A DNA stretch of 48,112 nucleotides from Sporolactobacillus sp. THM7-4 (GCF_004153165.1 NZ_SEMD01000021.1:1-48112); one strand, 5' to 3'. Counted from the first letter of the stretch, positions 33,152 through 41,905 are shown. The notes: generated from the sequence alone by a model not told the origin. Numbers and translations are program-made.

Positions 33152-34702
33152 TCAGTCCAGAACCGGCCGAACACGATGTTTCGTCGCCTGTTCATAGGCG
33201 TAAGCGAGTGCAATGAGCTTCGGCTCACTGAATGCCATACCGGTAAAGGTCACGCCGACCGGTTCCCCTTCACTCGTATAGCCCGCCGGGACGGTAATCG
33301 ACGGATAGCCGGCTTTTGCCGCGATATCGCAGCCCTGGTAGTCCGCAAAGATCAGGGCATCCAGATGATGGGCCTTCATCACGGCGTCAATTCCCTCTTT
33401 GCGCGACAGCCGGATATCGTCCGCCCGGTCGGCAAGATACCGCTGGTCGCCAAGATCGCCGCTCAACTGATTTGCCTTTTCAAGCACGGTTTGTCGGTAT
33501 TTCAAGGCCGAATCTTCATGCTCCTGATTATAGGCAATCACATCGCTCAGGCTGTGAACCGGAACGTCAGAGGAAACCGTTTCAAGATACCTGTTCAGAT
33601 CCCACTTGAACTCATAGTACATGACACTGGACTCCCTTTCCTCCAGTTGATCCGATGAAGGGATAACCACCGGATCAATCACAATGGCGCCCTTCTCTTT
33701 CATATCTTTAAGTGCCTGATCGATCAACTGAATTTTTTCCTTATTCAGGGAATCCAGATAATGACGATCAATTCCGATTCTCGCATCCTTCAATCCGTTT
33801 TTCTTCAAAAAAGCCGTATAGTCTTTCGGCACATCTCCCTGACTCCACACGGTCTCCTCGTCTTCCTCATCGACACCGGTGATTGCATTCAGAAGAAGCA
33901 CGGCATCCCGTACCGTACGTGCCATTGGACCCGCTGTATCCTGGCTGTGGGCGATCGGTATGATTCCGCTTCGGCTGACAACACCGATCGTCGGCTTAAT
34001 CCCGACGAGTGAGTTGGCTGAGGCAGGACTGAGAATGGATCCGGAAGTTTCTGTCCCGATGCCGGCAGCGGCAAAGTTAGCGGCAACCGCCGCTCCGGGC
34101 CCGGAGCTTGAGCCCCCGACGTCAAACGAAGGACCATAAGGGTTCAGCACCTTTCCGCCAAGCGAGCTGTAACCGTTCGGCATGTTTTCCGTCATAAAGT
34201 TAGCAAACTCCGTCAGGTTCGCCTTTCCGAGGATGATCGCTCCCGCTTTTCTGAGCTTCCTGACAACAAACGCATCCTGCGACGCAATATTCTCTTTCAG
34301 TGCCACCGATCCTGCCGTCGTATGCATTTTCCCCGCTGTATTGATGTTGTCTTTTACGATCACCGGTATGCCGAACAGTGGACCGAGATTACGGGTCACC
34401 GTCCGCCTGACGTCACTTGCTTCGGCTTCATGGAGCGCATCCGGGTTCAGCTCGAGGATTGAATGGATTTTCGGGCCGTCCTGATCCAGCCGGCGGATCC
34501 GGTCCAGATAGGCTTCCACTAATTCTTTTGAAGTTATCCGGCCTTGTTTCAGTGCTTTTTGCATCTTGTCGATCGTCGCTTCTTCAATGTCAAACGGTCT
34601 TGTCCTGATGACCTCTTTGCGAAGGAACATTCCTGCAGTAATGGCCGCCGCTGCTGCTCCGGTCAGCGTAGCGGCGAGCGCAAATTTTTTCTTTTTAGAC
34701 AT
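33152..34702 (-). CDS. Amidase signature family protein, membrane-anchored
   Basis: This 516-residue protein belongs to the amidase signature family (Ser-cisSer-Lys hydrolases). The catalytic Lys lies in VIVKDNINTAG near residue 117. The Gly/Ser-rich core GGSSSGPGAAVAANFAAAGIG near 195-215 carries both serines. An N-terminal hydrophobic segment (residues about 7-25, after KKKK) suggests a membrane anchor or signal. It is not GatA of the tRNA amidotransferase, since no gatC or gatB is nearby and the anchor is unusual for GatA. The substrate is unknown. GGGAGGGGG precedes the ATG. Confidence 0.85.
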   Translation of the reverse strand: MSKKKKFALAATLTGAAAAAITAGMFLRKEVIRTRPFDIEEATIDKMQKALKQGRITSKELVEAYLDRIRRLDQDGPKIHSILELNPDALHEAEASDVRRTVTRNLGPLFGIPVIVKDNINTAGKMHTTAGSVALKENIASQDAFVVRKLRKAGAIILGKANLTEFANFMTENMPNGYSSLGGKVLNPYGPSFDVGGSSSGPGAAVAANFAAAGIGTETSGSILSPASANSLVGIKPTIGVVSRSGIIPIAHSQDTAGPMARTVRDAVLLLNAITGVDEEDEETVWSQGDVPKDYTAFLKKNGLKDARIGIDRHYLDSLNKEKIQLIDQALKDMKEKGAIVIDPVVIPSSDQLEERESSVMYYEFKWDLNRYLETVSSDVPVHSLSDVIAYNQEHEDSALKYRQTVLEKANQLSGDLGDQRYLADRADDIRLSRKEGIDAVMKAHHLDALIFADYQGCDIAAKAGYPSITVPAGYTSEGEPVGVTFTGMAFSEPKLIALAYAYEQATKHRVRPVLD

Positions 34703-35057
34703 ATCGGTCCCCCTCCCCTGACGGTCAGCATGAACGTGCTTCTACTGACACTTCAGGTTCTGTCTTGCAGCATGATTGCATGATGATAAAAATCAAATTA
34801 ATTACAATCTTACATGGATCATGCAAATATTGCAATTTTCGTTATGAAACGCTGAGATCCTGAATCCTCAGGGAAGATTGAAACGATTCGAAACGTGGCA
34901 GCCGATCGTTTCATAAGAAAAGGATTTTCGCCGCCCGCCTCGCTCTATAGATGATGCTGGAGATGAAAGGACGAATAAACAGGCTGGTTCTCGCCGATAA
35001 TTTTTATTATGCAGATGAAAACAATCGCTTTACGTTAAAGGAGACAACGGCTCTTAT
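34703..35057. other. Intergenic leader with two hairpins
   Basis: No gene is convincing here. CCTGA/TCAGG (34859-34872) and GAAACGAT/ATCGTTTC (34880-34912) form two consecutive stems without a T-run, upstream of the membrane-protein pair. An ORF from 34951 overlaps the next gene in another frame and is not supported. The hairpins may belong to a transcript leader. Confidence 0.35.
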
Positions 35058-35846
35058 ATGGATGATTATTCCAACAGAAACATGGCGCGGAGGTATAAAG
35101 CATACGTCAATCTTTTCGGTACCACGTATCTGCATCCCCGGAATCCGTATATTATCGGATGGTGGTCGGCTGCATTTCCGGGTTTCGGTCATCTTCTTCT
35201 GGGTGAATATCTCAGAGGATTTCTGCTTTTTCTCTGGGAAGTTTTCATTAATCTGAATGCCAACCTGAATACGGCGATGATTTACTCTTTTCAGGGGAAA
35301 ATTGGACAGGCGAAACAGGCCCTGGATACCCAGTGGATTCTGATCTGTATTCCTGTCTACCTGTTTGCCATTTGGGACAGTTACCGGGCGACCGTTGAGC
35401 TGAACAAGATTTACCTTCTCGCCAAACGCGAAAATCATCCGTACAAATCATTTTCGATCGGCGCCTTCGAAATCAATTATCTGGACAAAAGAAATCCGGT
35501 CATGGCGGTCATCTGGTCCCTGTTTATGCCAGGCCTCGGCGAGCTTTATATATCCAGAATTGTCCTTGCCGCTTTTATCTTTTTATGGTCGGCTGCCTTC
35601 TTCTACTATTCCCACTTTTTTCAGGCTGTGGTGCTTCTTTTTTTGGGAAAGATTGAACAAGCTACTTCAGTTTTGAACAGTGAGTGGCTGCTTTTTCTGC
35701 CCTCTCTTTACGGATTTTCGACTTATGATGCCTATATGAACGCCATCGAAGGTAATAAACTGTTCGAGGATGATCTGAAAAATTATCTCATCAGGGAGTA
35801 TCAAAATCCGAGTTTTAAAATTTTTAAAGGTAATCGGGTGAAGTAA
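35058..35846 (+). CDS. Membrane protein with internal duplication, unknown function
   Basis: The 262-residue protein is two copies of one unit. Each starts with a NPxxxxxWSxxxPGxGxL pattern: NPYIIGWWSAAFPGFGHL near residue 30 and NPVMAVIWSLFMPGLGEL near residue 148. Two membrane segments follow, then a GKIxQA segment (GKIGQAKQALDTQW, GKIEQATSVLNSEW) and a closing helix with a WDSYRA or YDAYMN motif. It thus has about six membrane helices in tandem symmetry. I do not know the family. AAAGGAG lies upstream at long spacing. Its stop is 3 bases before the next gene, so they form an operon. Confidence 0.7.
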   Translation: MDDYSNRNMARRYKAYVNLFGTTYLHPRNPYIIGWWSAAFPGFGHLLLGEYLRGFLLFLWEVFINLNANLNTAMIYSFQGKIGQAKQALDTQWILICIPVYLFAIWDSYRATVELNKIYLLAKRENHPYKSFSIGAFEINYLDKRNPVMAVIWSLFMPGLGELYISRIVLAAFIFLWSAAFFYYSHFFQAVVLLFLGKIEQATSVLNSEWLLFLPSLYGFSTYDAYMNAIEGNKLFEDDLKNYLIREYQNPSFKIFKGNRVK

Positions 35847-35849
35847 CAA

Positions 35850-36329
35850 ATGCAGATTTTCTCAACGTTTGAACAGTCCCAATACCTGGAACTGGCTATT
35901 TCCCTGCTCGAACAAAAAGGAATCAGAAAGGAGAACATATACGCTGTTCCACTGAACGGGAGAAAGAAAAATATCCCGCTGTTTGATACCCTTCGTCGGT
36001 CTGACGGCTATTCCGTCAGCGACATCGCGATCGCTCTTGCTACAGGATTCTCCGTCATCGGGGCAAGTATCGGTTTTACCCTCGCCTGGGGGCCGATCTA
36101 TTGGGGACTGATCGCTGCTTTGACCGGTTTTGTTATTGGCTTTCTGATAAAAACAGGGATCATTAAATGGACTGAAAGAGGAAGCGGCCCCAAATCCAGA
36201 AGCCGCCCGGCTGAGGTCATATTGATTATTCAGTGCGGCCCGGACCAGGCGAAACTGGTTGAAGACACTCTGTGGGAACATCTGGCCCTCGGAGTCGCAA
36301 TGGTAAGAAATGATGAAACCGGCGATTGA
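35850..36329 (+). CDS. Small membrane protein, partner of the preceding gene
   Basis: The 159-residue product has a soluble N-terminal part (QIFSTFEQSQYLELAISLLE), two hydrophobic helices around residues 58-102 (IAIALATGFSVIGASIGFTL and WGLIAALTGFVIGFLI), and a soluble C-terminal part with VILIIQCGPDQAKLVEDTLW. The two soluble parts look like a split alpha/beta domain interrupted by a hairpin of membrane helices. No family is recognised. It follows the duplicated membrane protein by 3 bases, with GGGTGAAG in that gene's last codons as ribosome binding site, so the two probably work together. Confidence 0.65.
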   Translation: MQIFSTFEQSQYLELAISLLEQKGIRKENIYAVPLNGRKKNIPLFDTLRRSDGYSVSDIAIALATGFSVIGASIGFTLAWGPIYWGLIAALTGFVIGFLIKTGIIKWTERGSGPKSRSRPAEVILIIQCGPDQAKLVEDTLWEHLALGVAMVRNDETGD

Positions 36330-36537
36330 TTCTGCAGCGCCTTTCCCTTCATTCTGAATAATCCTTGCGATCAGGGATCTTTGGGTGCAGACTGAGCCAG
36401 CACCCCCCTTACATCGTTTTCCGCTTCATTTTTATACACGGTTGTATAGAAAAAAATCCCCCCATGACTGGAGAGATCATACGGAATCAGATTGTGAAAT
36501 GCTCCGGATAGTCTTGCCCGGGGCCAATTTTTCAAAA

Positions 36538-37797
36538 CTAGTATCCTCTCTTAGCGAGAATCAACCCGCTTAAACCGCCGACAAGTGCAAACGTAATTAA
36601 ATAGGGAAAACCGATTGTAAAGGAAATACCCAGTATGAATGTGCCGACTGCGGAGATAATATTTTCCAGCCCATTCAAAAGACCGGCTCCGACACCGACA
36701 CTTTTACTTGGAAACATGCGTTGCAGCGTACTCCAAACGGTCGGCAAAATAACGCCGTTCATGCTGCTTGAAATCGAGATCAGAATCATCGCCAGCGCGA
36801 TGTTGTCGACATGCGTACCAAGGAAGAGGCCAAGTCCGGCAACAAGCGTTCCGATCGCTGAGAAAACTGCCCGTTTCATAAGCTTGTCACTGAAAAATGA
36901 AGTCAAAATAATAAAAAGTGTCATTAAAATATAAGGCAGCATATACCAGTTACCGGTCATTTTTACGGATAAATGGCGGACATCGATCAGATAAGAAGGC
37001 AGCCAGAACAGAATCCCATAAAAGATGGTGGCCATTCCCGACCAGTTAATCAATAAAAGCCAGAAATCGGTTTTCTTAAGCACCTGAGACACGGTGACCG
37101 ACTCGGAGACGTCCTCTACTTTATCTGACCGGATGTATTCAAGTTCCGATTTTGAAACAAAGCGGCTCTCATCGGGACGGTTTTTGGCAATAAAGGCGAT
37201 CAGAGGAACCATAATGATCAGGCCAAGCAGGGCGAAAACGATGAACGGCGTCTTCCATGTGCCGGATGAAAGGATCATCCAGGTGACAAGCGGTCCGGTA
37301 ACGATCGGTCCCATCGACAGGCCGAAATTCCAGAACATGTTTGCGCGCGCCCGCTCATGAGAAGGAAACCATTCCTTGACCCACTTGGAGTTGAGCGGCC
37401 AATGCATTCCTTCTCCCAATCCAAGAAGAACCCGCGATAAAATCAGTGAAAGAGAGCTCCAGACAAACCCGGTGAAGAGCGTCATGATCGACCACCAGGT
37501 CAATGCGACCAGGGCGATTTTCTGCGCGCCATACTTGTCGCTCAAATAACCCCCGAAAATATTGGATACCCCGTACATAAAAAGGAACAAGCTGTTGCCA
37601 AGAGCCAGCGCAGCCACCGAAACGACACCGTCCTGCACCATAAACGGACCGGCAATCGAAATATTGGTACGGTCAATGTAGGAAATCAGAAGCAGCAGCC
37701 AAAGCGTGGCGGCAAGCCACCAGCGAAAATGCGTTTCCGCCCGTGCGGTTCTGAGGTTATCCTGAAAACTCAGACCACTCTTTTCTACTCTAGCCAA
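36538..37797 (-). CDS. MFS transporter, anion:cation symporter (ACS) type
   Basis: This 419-residue major facilitator protein has twelve predicted helices with the ACS-family features: ISYIDRTNISIAGPFM in helix 1, GYLSDKYGAQKI in the loop between helices 2 and 3, and RVLLGLGEGMHWPLNSKWVKEWF in helices 4 and 5. ACS members import sugar acids, glucarate, galactonate, hexuronates or aromatic acids with protons. The substrate here is not determined. TTG is the start, with GGGTGGGAG upstream. It is divergent from an LhgO-type oxidase across a repeat array, so it may supply a hydroxy acid for that enzyme. Confidence 0.85.
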   Translation of the reverse strand: MARVEKSGLSFQDNLRTARAETHFRWWLAATLWLLLLISYIDRTNISIAGPFMVQDGVVSVAALALGNSLFLFMYGVSNIFGGYLSDKYGAQKIALVALTWWSIMTLFTGFVWSSLSLILSRVLLGLGEGMHWPLNSKWVKEWFPSHERARANMFWNFGLSMGPIVTGPLVTWMILSSGTWKTPFIVFALLGLIIMVPLIAFIAKNRPDESRFVSKSELEYIRSDKVEDVSESVTVSQVLKKTDFWLLLINWSGMATIFYGILFWLPSYLIDVRHLSVKMTGNWYMLPYILMTLFIILTSFFSDKLMKRAVFSAIGTLVAGLGLFLGTHVDNIALAMILISISSSMNGVILPTVWSTLQRMFPSKSVGVGAGLLNGLENIISAVGTFILGISFTIGFPYLITFALVGGLSGLILAKRGY

Positions 37798-37823
37798 TTA
37801 AACTCCCACCCTTCTCTTTTTTG

Positions 37824-38012
37824 TTGTATACGCTTTTTAGGTGTATACGCTTTTTGATGTGCACGTTTTTTGAATACCCTTTTTGTGTATACCCTTTTTG
37901 GTAAATACGCTTTTTGATGTATGCGCTTTCGGTGAATACCCAATTTGGTGTATCCCCCTTTTGTGTATCCCCCTTTTGTGTATCCCCCCTCAGTGTATAC
38001 GCTTACATGTGG
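37824..38012. repeat. Degenerate 15-18 bp repeat array with GTATAC cores
   Basis: About twelve head-to-tail units of the form TGTATACGCTTTTTG fill the region just upstream of the MFS start. Some units read TGTATCCCCCTTTTG or TGAATACCCAATTTGG. Unit length is 15-18 bp with a few shorter ones. Four units keep the palindrome GTATAC intact. GTATAC-centred sites are typical of several GntR-family regulators of sugar-acid genes, so this may be a multi-site operator shared by the divergent genes; that is inference. Confidence 0.8.
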
Positions 38013-38095
38013 TACCCATCAAATGTGAACAATCTGTGTCTTTATCATACAGTAAAGCCTGAAATCAATCAATTCTAACCCCTTGAGTTTTCTAT

Positions 38096-38124
38096 TTGAT
38101 TTTTTCTTTTATGAAAACTATAAT
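38096..38124 (+). promoter_or_regulatory. Sigma-A promoter of the LhgO-type gene
   Basis: TTGATT at 38096-38101 and TATAAT at 38119-38124 are 17 bp apart. Transcription would start near 38131, leaving a short leader that contains a cre-like site. Confidence 0.65.
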
Positions 38125-38142
38125 TTTTCTGAGGAACGAACT

Positions 38143-38156
38143 TGTAAGCGCTTATA
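38143..38156 (+). promoter_or_regulatory. cre-like site (CcpA) in the lhgO leader
   Basis: TGTAAGCGCTTATA matches the catabolite responsive element consensus TGNAARCGNWWNCA with one mismatch. It lies just downstream of the inferred start, a position suited to roadblock repression by CcpA. Confidence 0.6.
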
Positions 38157-38180
38157 CTATTGAAAGGAGCTGAGGATTCA

Positions 38181-39395
38181 ATGTACGATTACTTAATTAT
38201 TGGCGGCGGTATCGTTGGCTTGTCCACCGGATACGCACTCAGCCGTAAATACCCGATGGCCAGAATTTTAATAATCGAAAAGGAAAAAACGCTGGCCGCC
38301 CATCAAACCGGTCATAACAGCGGCGTCATTCATTCGGGCATCTACTATAAGCCGGGCAGTTTGAAGGCGCGGTTTGCTAAAGAAGGAGGGAAAAAACTGC
38401 GGGCATTCTGCGACGCACATGGCATTCCCTATGAAAATTGCGGCAAAGTGATCGTCGCCACCTCTTCTTCGGAATTGCCGTTATTAGATCGTTTATATGA
38501 CCGCGGCCTCGAAAATGGGCTGAATATCCGAAAAATTGATCCGGAAGAACTGAAAGAAATCGAACCGCATGCGTTCGGTCTGAAGGCAATTCATGTTAAA
38601 ACCACGGGCATCGTGAATTATAGACAGTTGGCTCAGGGGCTGGCGCAGGCAATCAGAGACCGCGGAGGAATCATAAAAGTCGATACGGAAGCCATCCAAA
38701 TTCACGAACAAACGGATGGCGTTACAGTGGAATGCAACCACGGAATCTATGAAGCTCGTTTTCTCATTAATTGTGGCGGCCTGCATTGCGATCAGATCGC
38801 TTCAAGCGACGGGCTGAAAACGGGAATGCGCATTGTGCCCTTCCGCGGCGAATATTATGAAATCAAGCCGGAAAAAAGAGATCTCGTGAGAAATCTTATC
38901 TATCCTGTTCCCAATCCGAAATTTCCATTTCTCGGCGTCCATTTCACACGGATGATCGACGGTCGCGTGCTTGCCGGACCTAATGCCGTACTCGGATTTA
39001 AAAGAGAAGGCTACCGGAAGCGCGATTTTAACTGGAAAGACTTTCTCGATACTATGACTTACCCGGCATTTTGGAAAATCGCCGGCAAGAATATGAGTTA
39101 CGGCATCGGCGAGATGATCCGCTCTTTCAGCAAAAAACGGTTTGTCGCCAGCATGCAGAAAATGATCCCGGAGATAAAAGAAGAGGACGTCTTCCGCTCG
39201 CAAACCGGGGTACGCGCGCAGGCACTGACTGACGACGGGGTTCTGGCCGACGACTTTTTAATCCAATCGAACAAGCATGCTCTGCATATTTTGAACGCGC
39301 CGTCACCTGCCGCCACCGCTTCTCTGTCGATCGGCGAGGCGATTTGCAGCAAGGTTCCCGAACTGTCGCAGTTCAAGCTTTATAGCGCCACTTAA
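38181..39395 (+). CDS. lhgO: L-2-hydroxyglutarate oxidase-type FAD enzyme
   Basis: The 404-residue protein is a DAO-family flavoenzyme. The N-terminal IIGGGIVGLSTGYALS binds FAD, and the following HQTGHNSGVIHSGIYYKPGS is characteristic of LhgO/YgaF, which oxidises L-2-hydroxyglutarate to 2-oxoglutarate. RSQTGVRAQ and HILNAPSPAATASLSIG near the C-terminus are also typical. The ATG at 38181 is used; an earlier in-frame TTG at 38160 would place the ribosome binding site inside the gene. The cre-like site and the divergent MFS gene suggest a catabolic role with an imported hydroxy acid. Confidence 0.85.
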   Translation: MYDYLIIGGGIVGLSTGYALSRKYPMARILIIEKEKTLAAHQTGHNSGVIHSGIYYKPGSLKARFAKEGGKKLRAFCDAHGIPYENCGKVIVATSSSELPLLDRLYDRGLENGLNIRKIDPEELKEIEPHAFGLKAIHVKTTGIVNYRQLAQGLAQAIRDRGGIIKVDTEAIQIHEQTDGVTVECNHGIYEARFLINCGGLHCDQIASSDGLKTGMRIVPFRGEYYEIKPEKRDLVRNLIYPVPNPKFPFLGVHFTRMIDGRVLAGPNAVLGFKREGYRKRDFNWKDFLDTMTYPAFWKIAGKNMSYGIGEMIRSFSKKRFVASMQKMIPEIKEEDVFRSQTGVRAQALTDDGVLADDFLIQSNKHALHILNAPSPAATASLSIGEAICSKVPELSQFKLYSAT

Positions 39396-39874
39396 TCGAA
39401 TGGCCCATCATCCCGCTGACACTTGACTTTCGTTTGATTTTAATAAAGTGAAACATCCATCAGCAGGCGTTTTTCGGGCGCCAGGGACGGGCCCATAGAG
39501 GCAGCGCGGCAGGACGCCCGAGTTTTAACCTGGCCTGCAGAGGGGCAGTTGAACCAGGGCTGCCTGAGTGCTTCTACACCAGGACATGCACCTGCTTCCG
39601 CCGTAAGTTCCGTGCTCTACGACCAGACCGGCAAAATCTTTCCATCAGTCGGAATACAGAGAATACGCTTCTCATCCGAACTTTTAATTTTTCTAAACAA
39701 GCATGACGCCCATCCTCCCGGGCGGTTTCACTGATTTCCATATTATATGTGGCGATTTCGCCCTGTCTATCGATCCTCACTTTTTGAATGAACGTACATA
39801 ATTTTTTAAAAGAACATTCATGGGCATTTATGCAGGGTTGCCGTCTTCTGCCGTTTCAGAGTTCGACAGGGTTG
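39396..39874. other. GC-rich intergenic stretch
   Basis: No ORF here has a good start or recognisable product. CGGGCG and CGCCCG (about 39476-39520) could form the base of a long hairpin after lhgO. The 12-mer GAGTTCGACAGG occurs at 39859-39870 and again at 39926-39937, on either side of the promoter of the next gene. Confidence 0.35.
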
Positions 39875-39903
39875 TTGACAGCGTTTTCTAATTACGTTAC
39901 TCT
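39875..39903 (+). promoter_or_regulatory. Sigma-A promoter of the GNAT gene
   Basis: TTGACA (39875-39880) and TACTCT (39898-39903) are separated by 17 bp. The -35 is exact; the -10 is moderate. Confidence 0.6.
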
Positions 39904-39981
39904 TACAAGTAAAAGGGAAATCTTTGAGTTCGACAGGCGCTGGAAAATATAGAGTCTGCCCATTGGAAGGGAGCTGCAAGT

Positions 39982-40263
39982 ATGGACATTCAAGAAGGGC
40001 ACAACCGTTTTTATATGACAGATGAATCGGGGCACGAGATTGCCGAGGTAACCTATACCCAAAAAGGAGACTCCATCCTCGTCCTCGATCATACTTTTGT
40101 CGATCCGGCATACAGAGGCGGAGCCATTGCCCGCAATTTAGTTAAAACGGTCGTGGAAAAAGCAAGAAAAGAAAACAAAAAAATTATCCCGGTTTGTTCC
40201 TATGCAAAAGCCCAATTTGCAAGAGTCAAGGACTACCAGGATGTGGAGTATAAAGGCGAATAA
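39982..40263 (+). CDS. YjdJ-type small GNAT acetyltransferase
   Basis: The 93-residue protein is a minimal GNAT domain of the YjdJ type. It has YTQKGDSILVLDHTFVDPAYRGGAIARNLV, in which YRGGAIARNLV is the acetyl-CoA pyrophosphate-binding loop, followed by VVEKARKENKKIIPVCSYA. These proteins acetylate unknown small molecules or peptides. GGAAGGGAG lies 8 bases before the ATG. It has its own promoter and is followed by dispersed 21-bp repeats. Confidence 0.82.
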   Translation: MDIQEGHNRFYMTDESGHEIAEVTYTQKGDSILVLDHTFVDPAYRGGAIARNLVKTVVEKARKENKKIIPVCSYAKAQFARVKDYQDVEYKGE

Positions 40264-40286
40264 CCTTTTTGAATCGGATTACAGGC

Positions 40287-40349
40287 ACGCCGGCTCAATT
40301 TTAGCCGGGCCCAAATCCGGGCTGAGTTGCTCCGAATCCAGGAAAAGTT
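40287..40349 (-). repeat. 21-bp repeats related to those at 31432
   Basis: On the minus strand, units occupy 40349-40329, 40328-40308 and 40307-40287. The first (AACTTTTCCTGGATTCGGAG then C) matches the 31432 repeat at 19 of 21 positions. The second keeps AACTC-GCCCGGATTT. The third is diverged and contains the hairpin GCCGGCT/AGCCGGC. Confidence 0.7.
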
Positions 40350-40385
40350 CCAATCGATTAAAAGTTTATCCTGACAGCAAATATT

Positions 40386-40414
40386 TTGTAAGCGCATTCA
40401 ACACTGTATATAAT
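40386..40414 (+). promoter_or_regulatory. Promoter with overlapping cre site, alcohol dehydrogenase gene
   Basis: TTGTAA (40386-40391) and TATAAT (40409-40414) are 17 bp apart. TGTAAGCGCATTCA at 40387-40400 fits the CcpA consensus TGNAARCGNWWNCA without mismatch and covers the -35 region, so the gene should be repressed by preferred sugars. Confidence 0.72.
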
Positions 40415-40533
40415 GGTTAATGAGCGGATGTAGATAGATAAGAATTTTACATTCGCCCTGGATGATCCAGCAACCATTGAGGCTATTATGAATCAATCAT
40501 TTCCGGAAACTTAATTGAAAGAAGGAATGAATT

Positions 40534-41658
40534 TTGAAAATCAGATCAGCTGTCATTACGGAAATGGGAAAGGAGCGGCCTTACTCGATCAGCAGGCCGC
40601 TTGAAATCAGAGAGCTTGAGCTGGATGAGCCGCAAAGAGGAGAAGTCAGGGTCCAGATTAAAGCCGCGGGTCTTTGCCACTCAGATCTGTCGGTTATCAA
40701 CGGCAGCAGACCCTGGCCGATGCCGATGGCCCTCGGGCATGAAGCAGCGGGCATCGTTGAAAAAGTCGGGCCCGGGGTTCGCGACCTGTTACCCGGCGAT
40801 CACGTCGCCTGTGTTTTCAAACCAGGCTGCGGCCATTGTCTTCCCTGCCGCGAGGGAAGGCCGGGACTTTGCGTCGAGGGCGGGAAAGCTAATCAGGCCG
40901 GGACGCTGCTCGGCGGCGGAATGAGATTACATGACGGAGACCGGCTGATTTACCATCATCTCGGGATTTCCGCTTTTTCCGATCATATCGTTGCCTCGGA
41001 ACGTTCGCTGGTTAAAATCGATCCAGGCGTTCCTTTTGAAAAAGCCGCCCTCTTCGGCTGTGCCGTACTGACCGGTGTCGGCGAAGTCGTGAACACGGCC
41101 GGGGTTAAATTGGGTTCAACGGCGGCCATTGTCGGACTCGGCGGTGTCGGGCTAAGCGCACTGATGGGTGTTGTCGCATCAGGGGCCGGGGAAATTATCG
41201 CCCTCGATATTAATGACAGCAAGCTGGAATTTGCGAAGAAACTGGGTGCAACCCATGTCTTTAATTCAAAAAATCAAAGTGTCATCGAGGAGGTCAAACG
41301 ACTGACCGATGGCGGTGTCGACTATGCGTTCGAGACGGCTGGAGCCGTTCCCGCGATGGAAGTCGCATATCAGATCACGCGTCCGGGAGGCGAAACGATC
41401 ACATCCGGCCTTCCGCACCCCGATGCGAAGTTCTCATTCCCGCAAGTGACACTCGCTGCCGAAGAACGGACAATCAAAGGCTCCTATCTGGGCAGCTGCG
41501 TTCCGGATCGGGATATCCCGAGGTTCATTAAACTGTTCAGGCAGGACCGACTGCCTGTCGACCAGCTGCTCAGCAAAGTCATCCCTCTTGAGGAAATCAA
41601 TGAAGGATTTGAACTGCTGGCGGCAGGTCAGGTGAACCGAGTCGTCGTGATTCCTTAA
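40534..41658 (+). CDS. Zinc-dependent NAD alcohol dehydrogenase
   Basis: The 374-residue medium-chain dehydrogenase has catalytic zinc ligands in GLCHSDLS and ALGHEAAGIVEKVG. The structural-zinc cysteines lie in CGHCLPCREGRPGLC. The Rossmann motif GLGGVGLSALMG is followed by Asp in ALDIND, which indicates NAD rather than NADP. It resembles class III-like and aryl-alcohol dehydrogenases; the substrate is not determined. The TTG start follows AGAAGGA. It is monocistronic, with an overlapping cre site in the promoter and a terminator downstream. Confidence 0.88.
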   Translation: MKIRSAVITEMGKERPYSISRPLEIRELELDEPQRGEVRVQIKAAGLCHSDLSVINGSRPWPMPMALGHEAAGIVEKVGPGVRDLLPGDHVACVFKPGCGHCLPCREGRPGLCVEGGKANQAGTLLGGGMRLHDGDRLIYHHLGISAFSDHIVASERSLVKIDPGVPFEKAALFGCAVLTGVGEVVNTAGVKLGSTAAIVGLGGVGLSALMGVVASGAGEIIALDINDSKLEFAKKLGATHVFNSKNQSVIEEVKRLTDGGVDYAFETAGAVPAMEVAYQITRPGGETITSGLPHPDAKFSFPQVTLAAEERTIKGSYLGSCVPDRDIPRFIKLFRQDRLPVDQLLSKVIPLEEINEGFELLAAGQVNRVVVIP

Positions 41659-41869
41659 ATACCACAGGTCGATGGACAAACCATGGGCAGCATGGGTGTG
41701 CCTGCTTTTCTGTCCCCATCGCTCTTGACACCTCCATCCGGACTATTGGCGTGTGATCATGTGTAATGGTGGTGGCCATTTGCCACCCTTTGGTTAAAAA
41801 TCATAATCTGCTGTGCACGATCATAGAACTTTTAACACGACCATAAAATTGATCAATTACGGATGATCA

Positions 41870-41905
41870 AATGCCGGTTCTGTTTTCAGCAGTACCGGCA
41901 TTTTT
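41870..41905 (+). terminator. Intrinsic terminator downstream of the ADH gene
   Basis: AATGCCGGT pairs with ACCGGCATT around a 15-base loop and is followed by TTTTT. It lies 210 bp after the ADH stop; no gene is seen between. Confidence 0.82.

Noticed and set aside
34951-35256. ORF MMLEMKGRINRLVL upstream of the duplicated membrane protein
   Set aside because: Most of it overlaps the better-supported gene at 35058 in another frame.
40436-40515. Frame ending NFTFALDDPATIEAIMNQSF before the ADH gene
   Set aside because: It looks like the tail of a protein but has a stop just upstream and no usable start; may be a relic.
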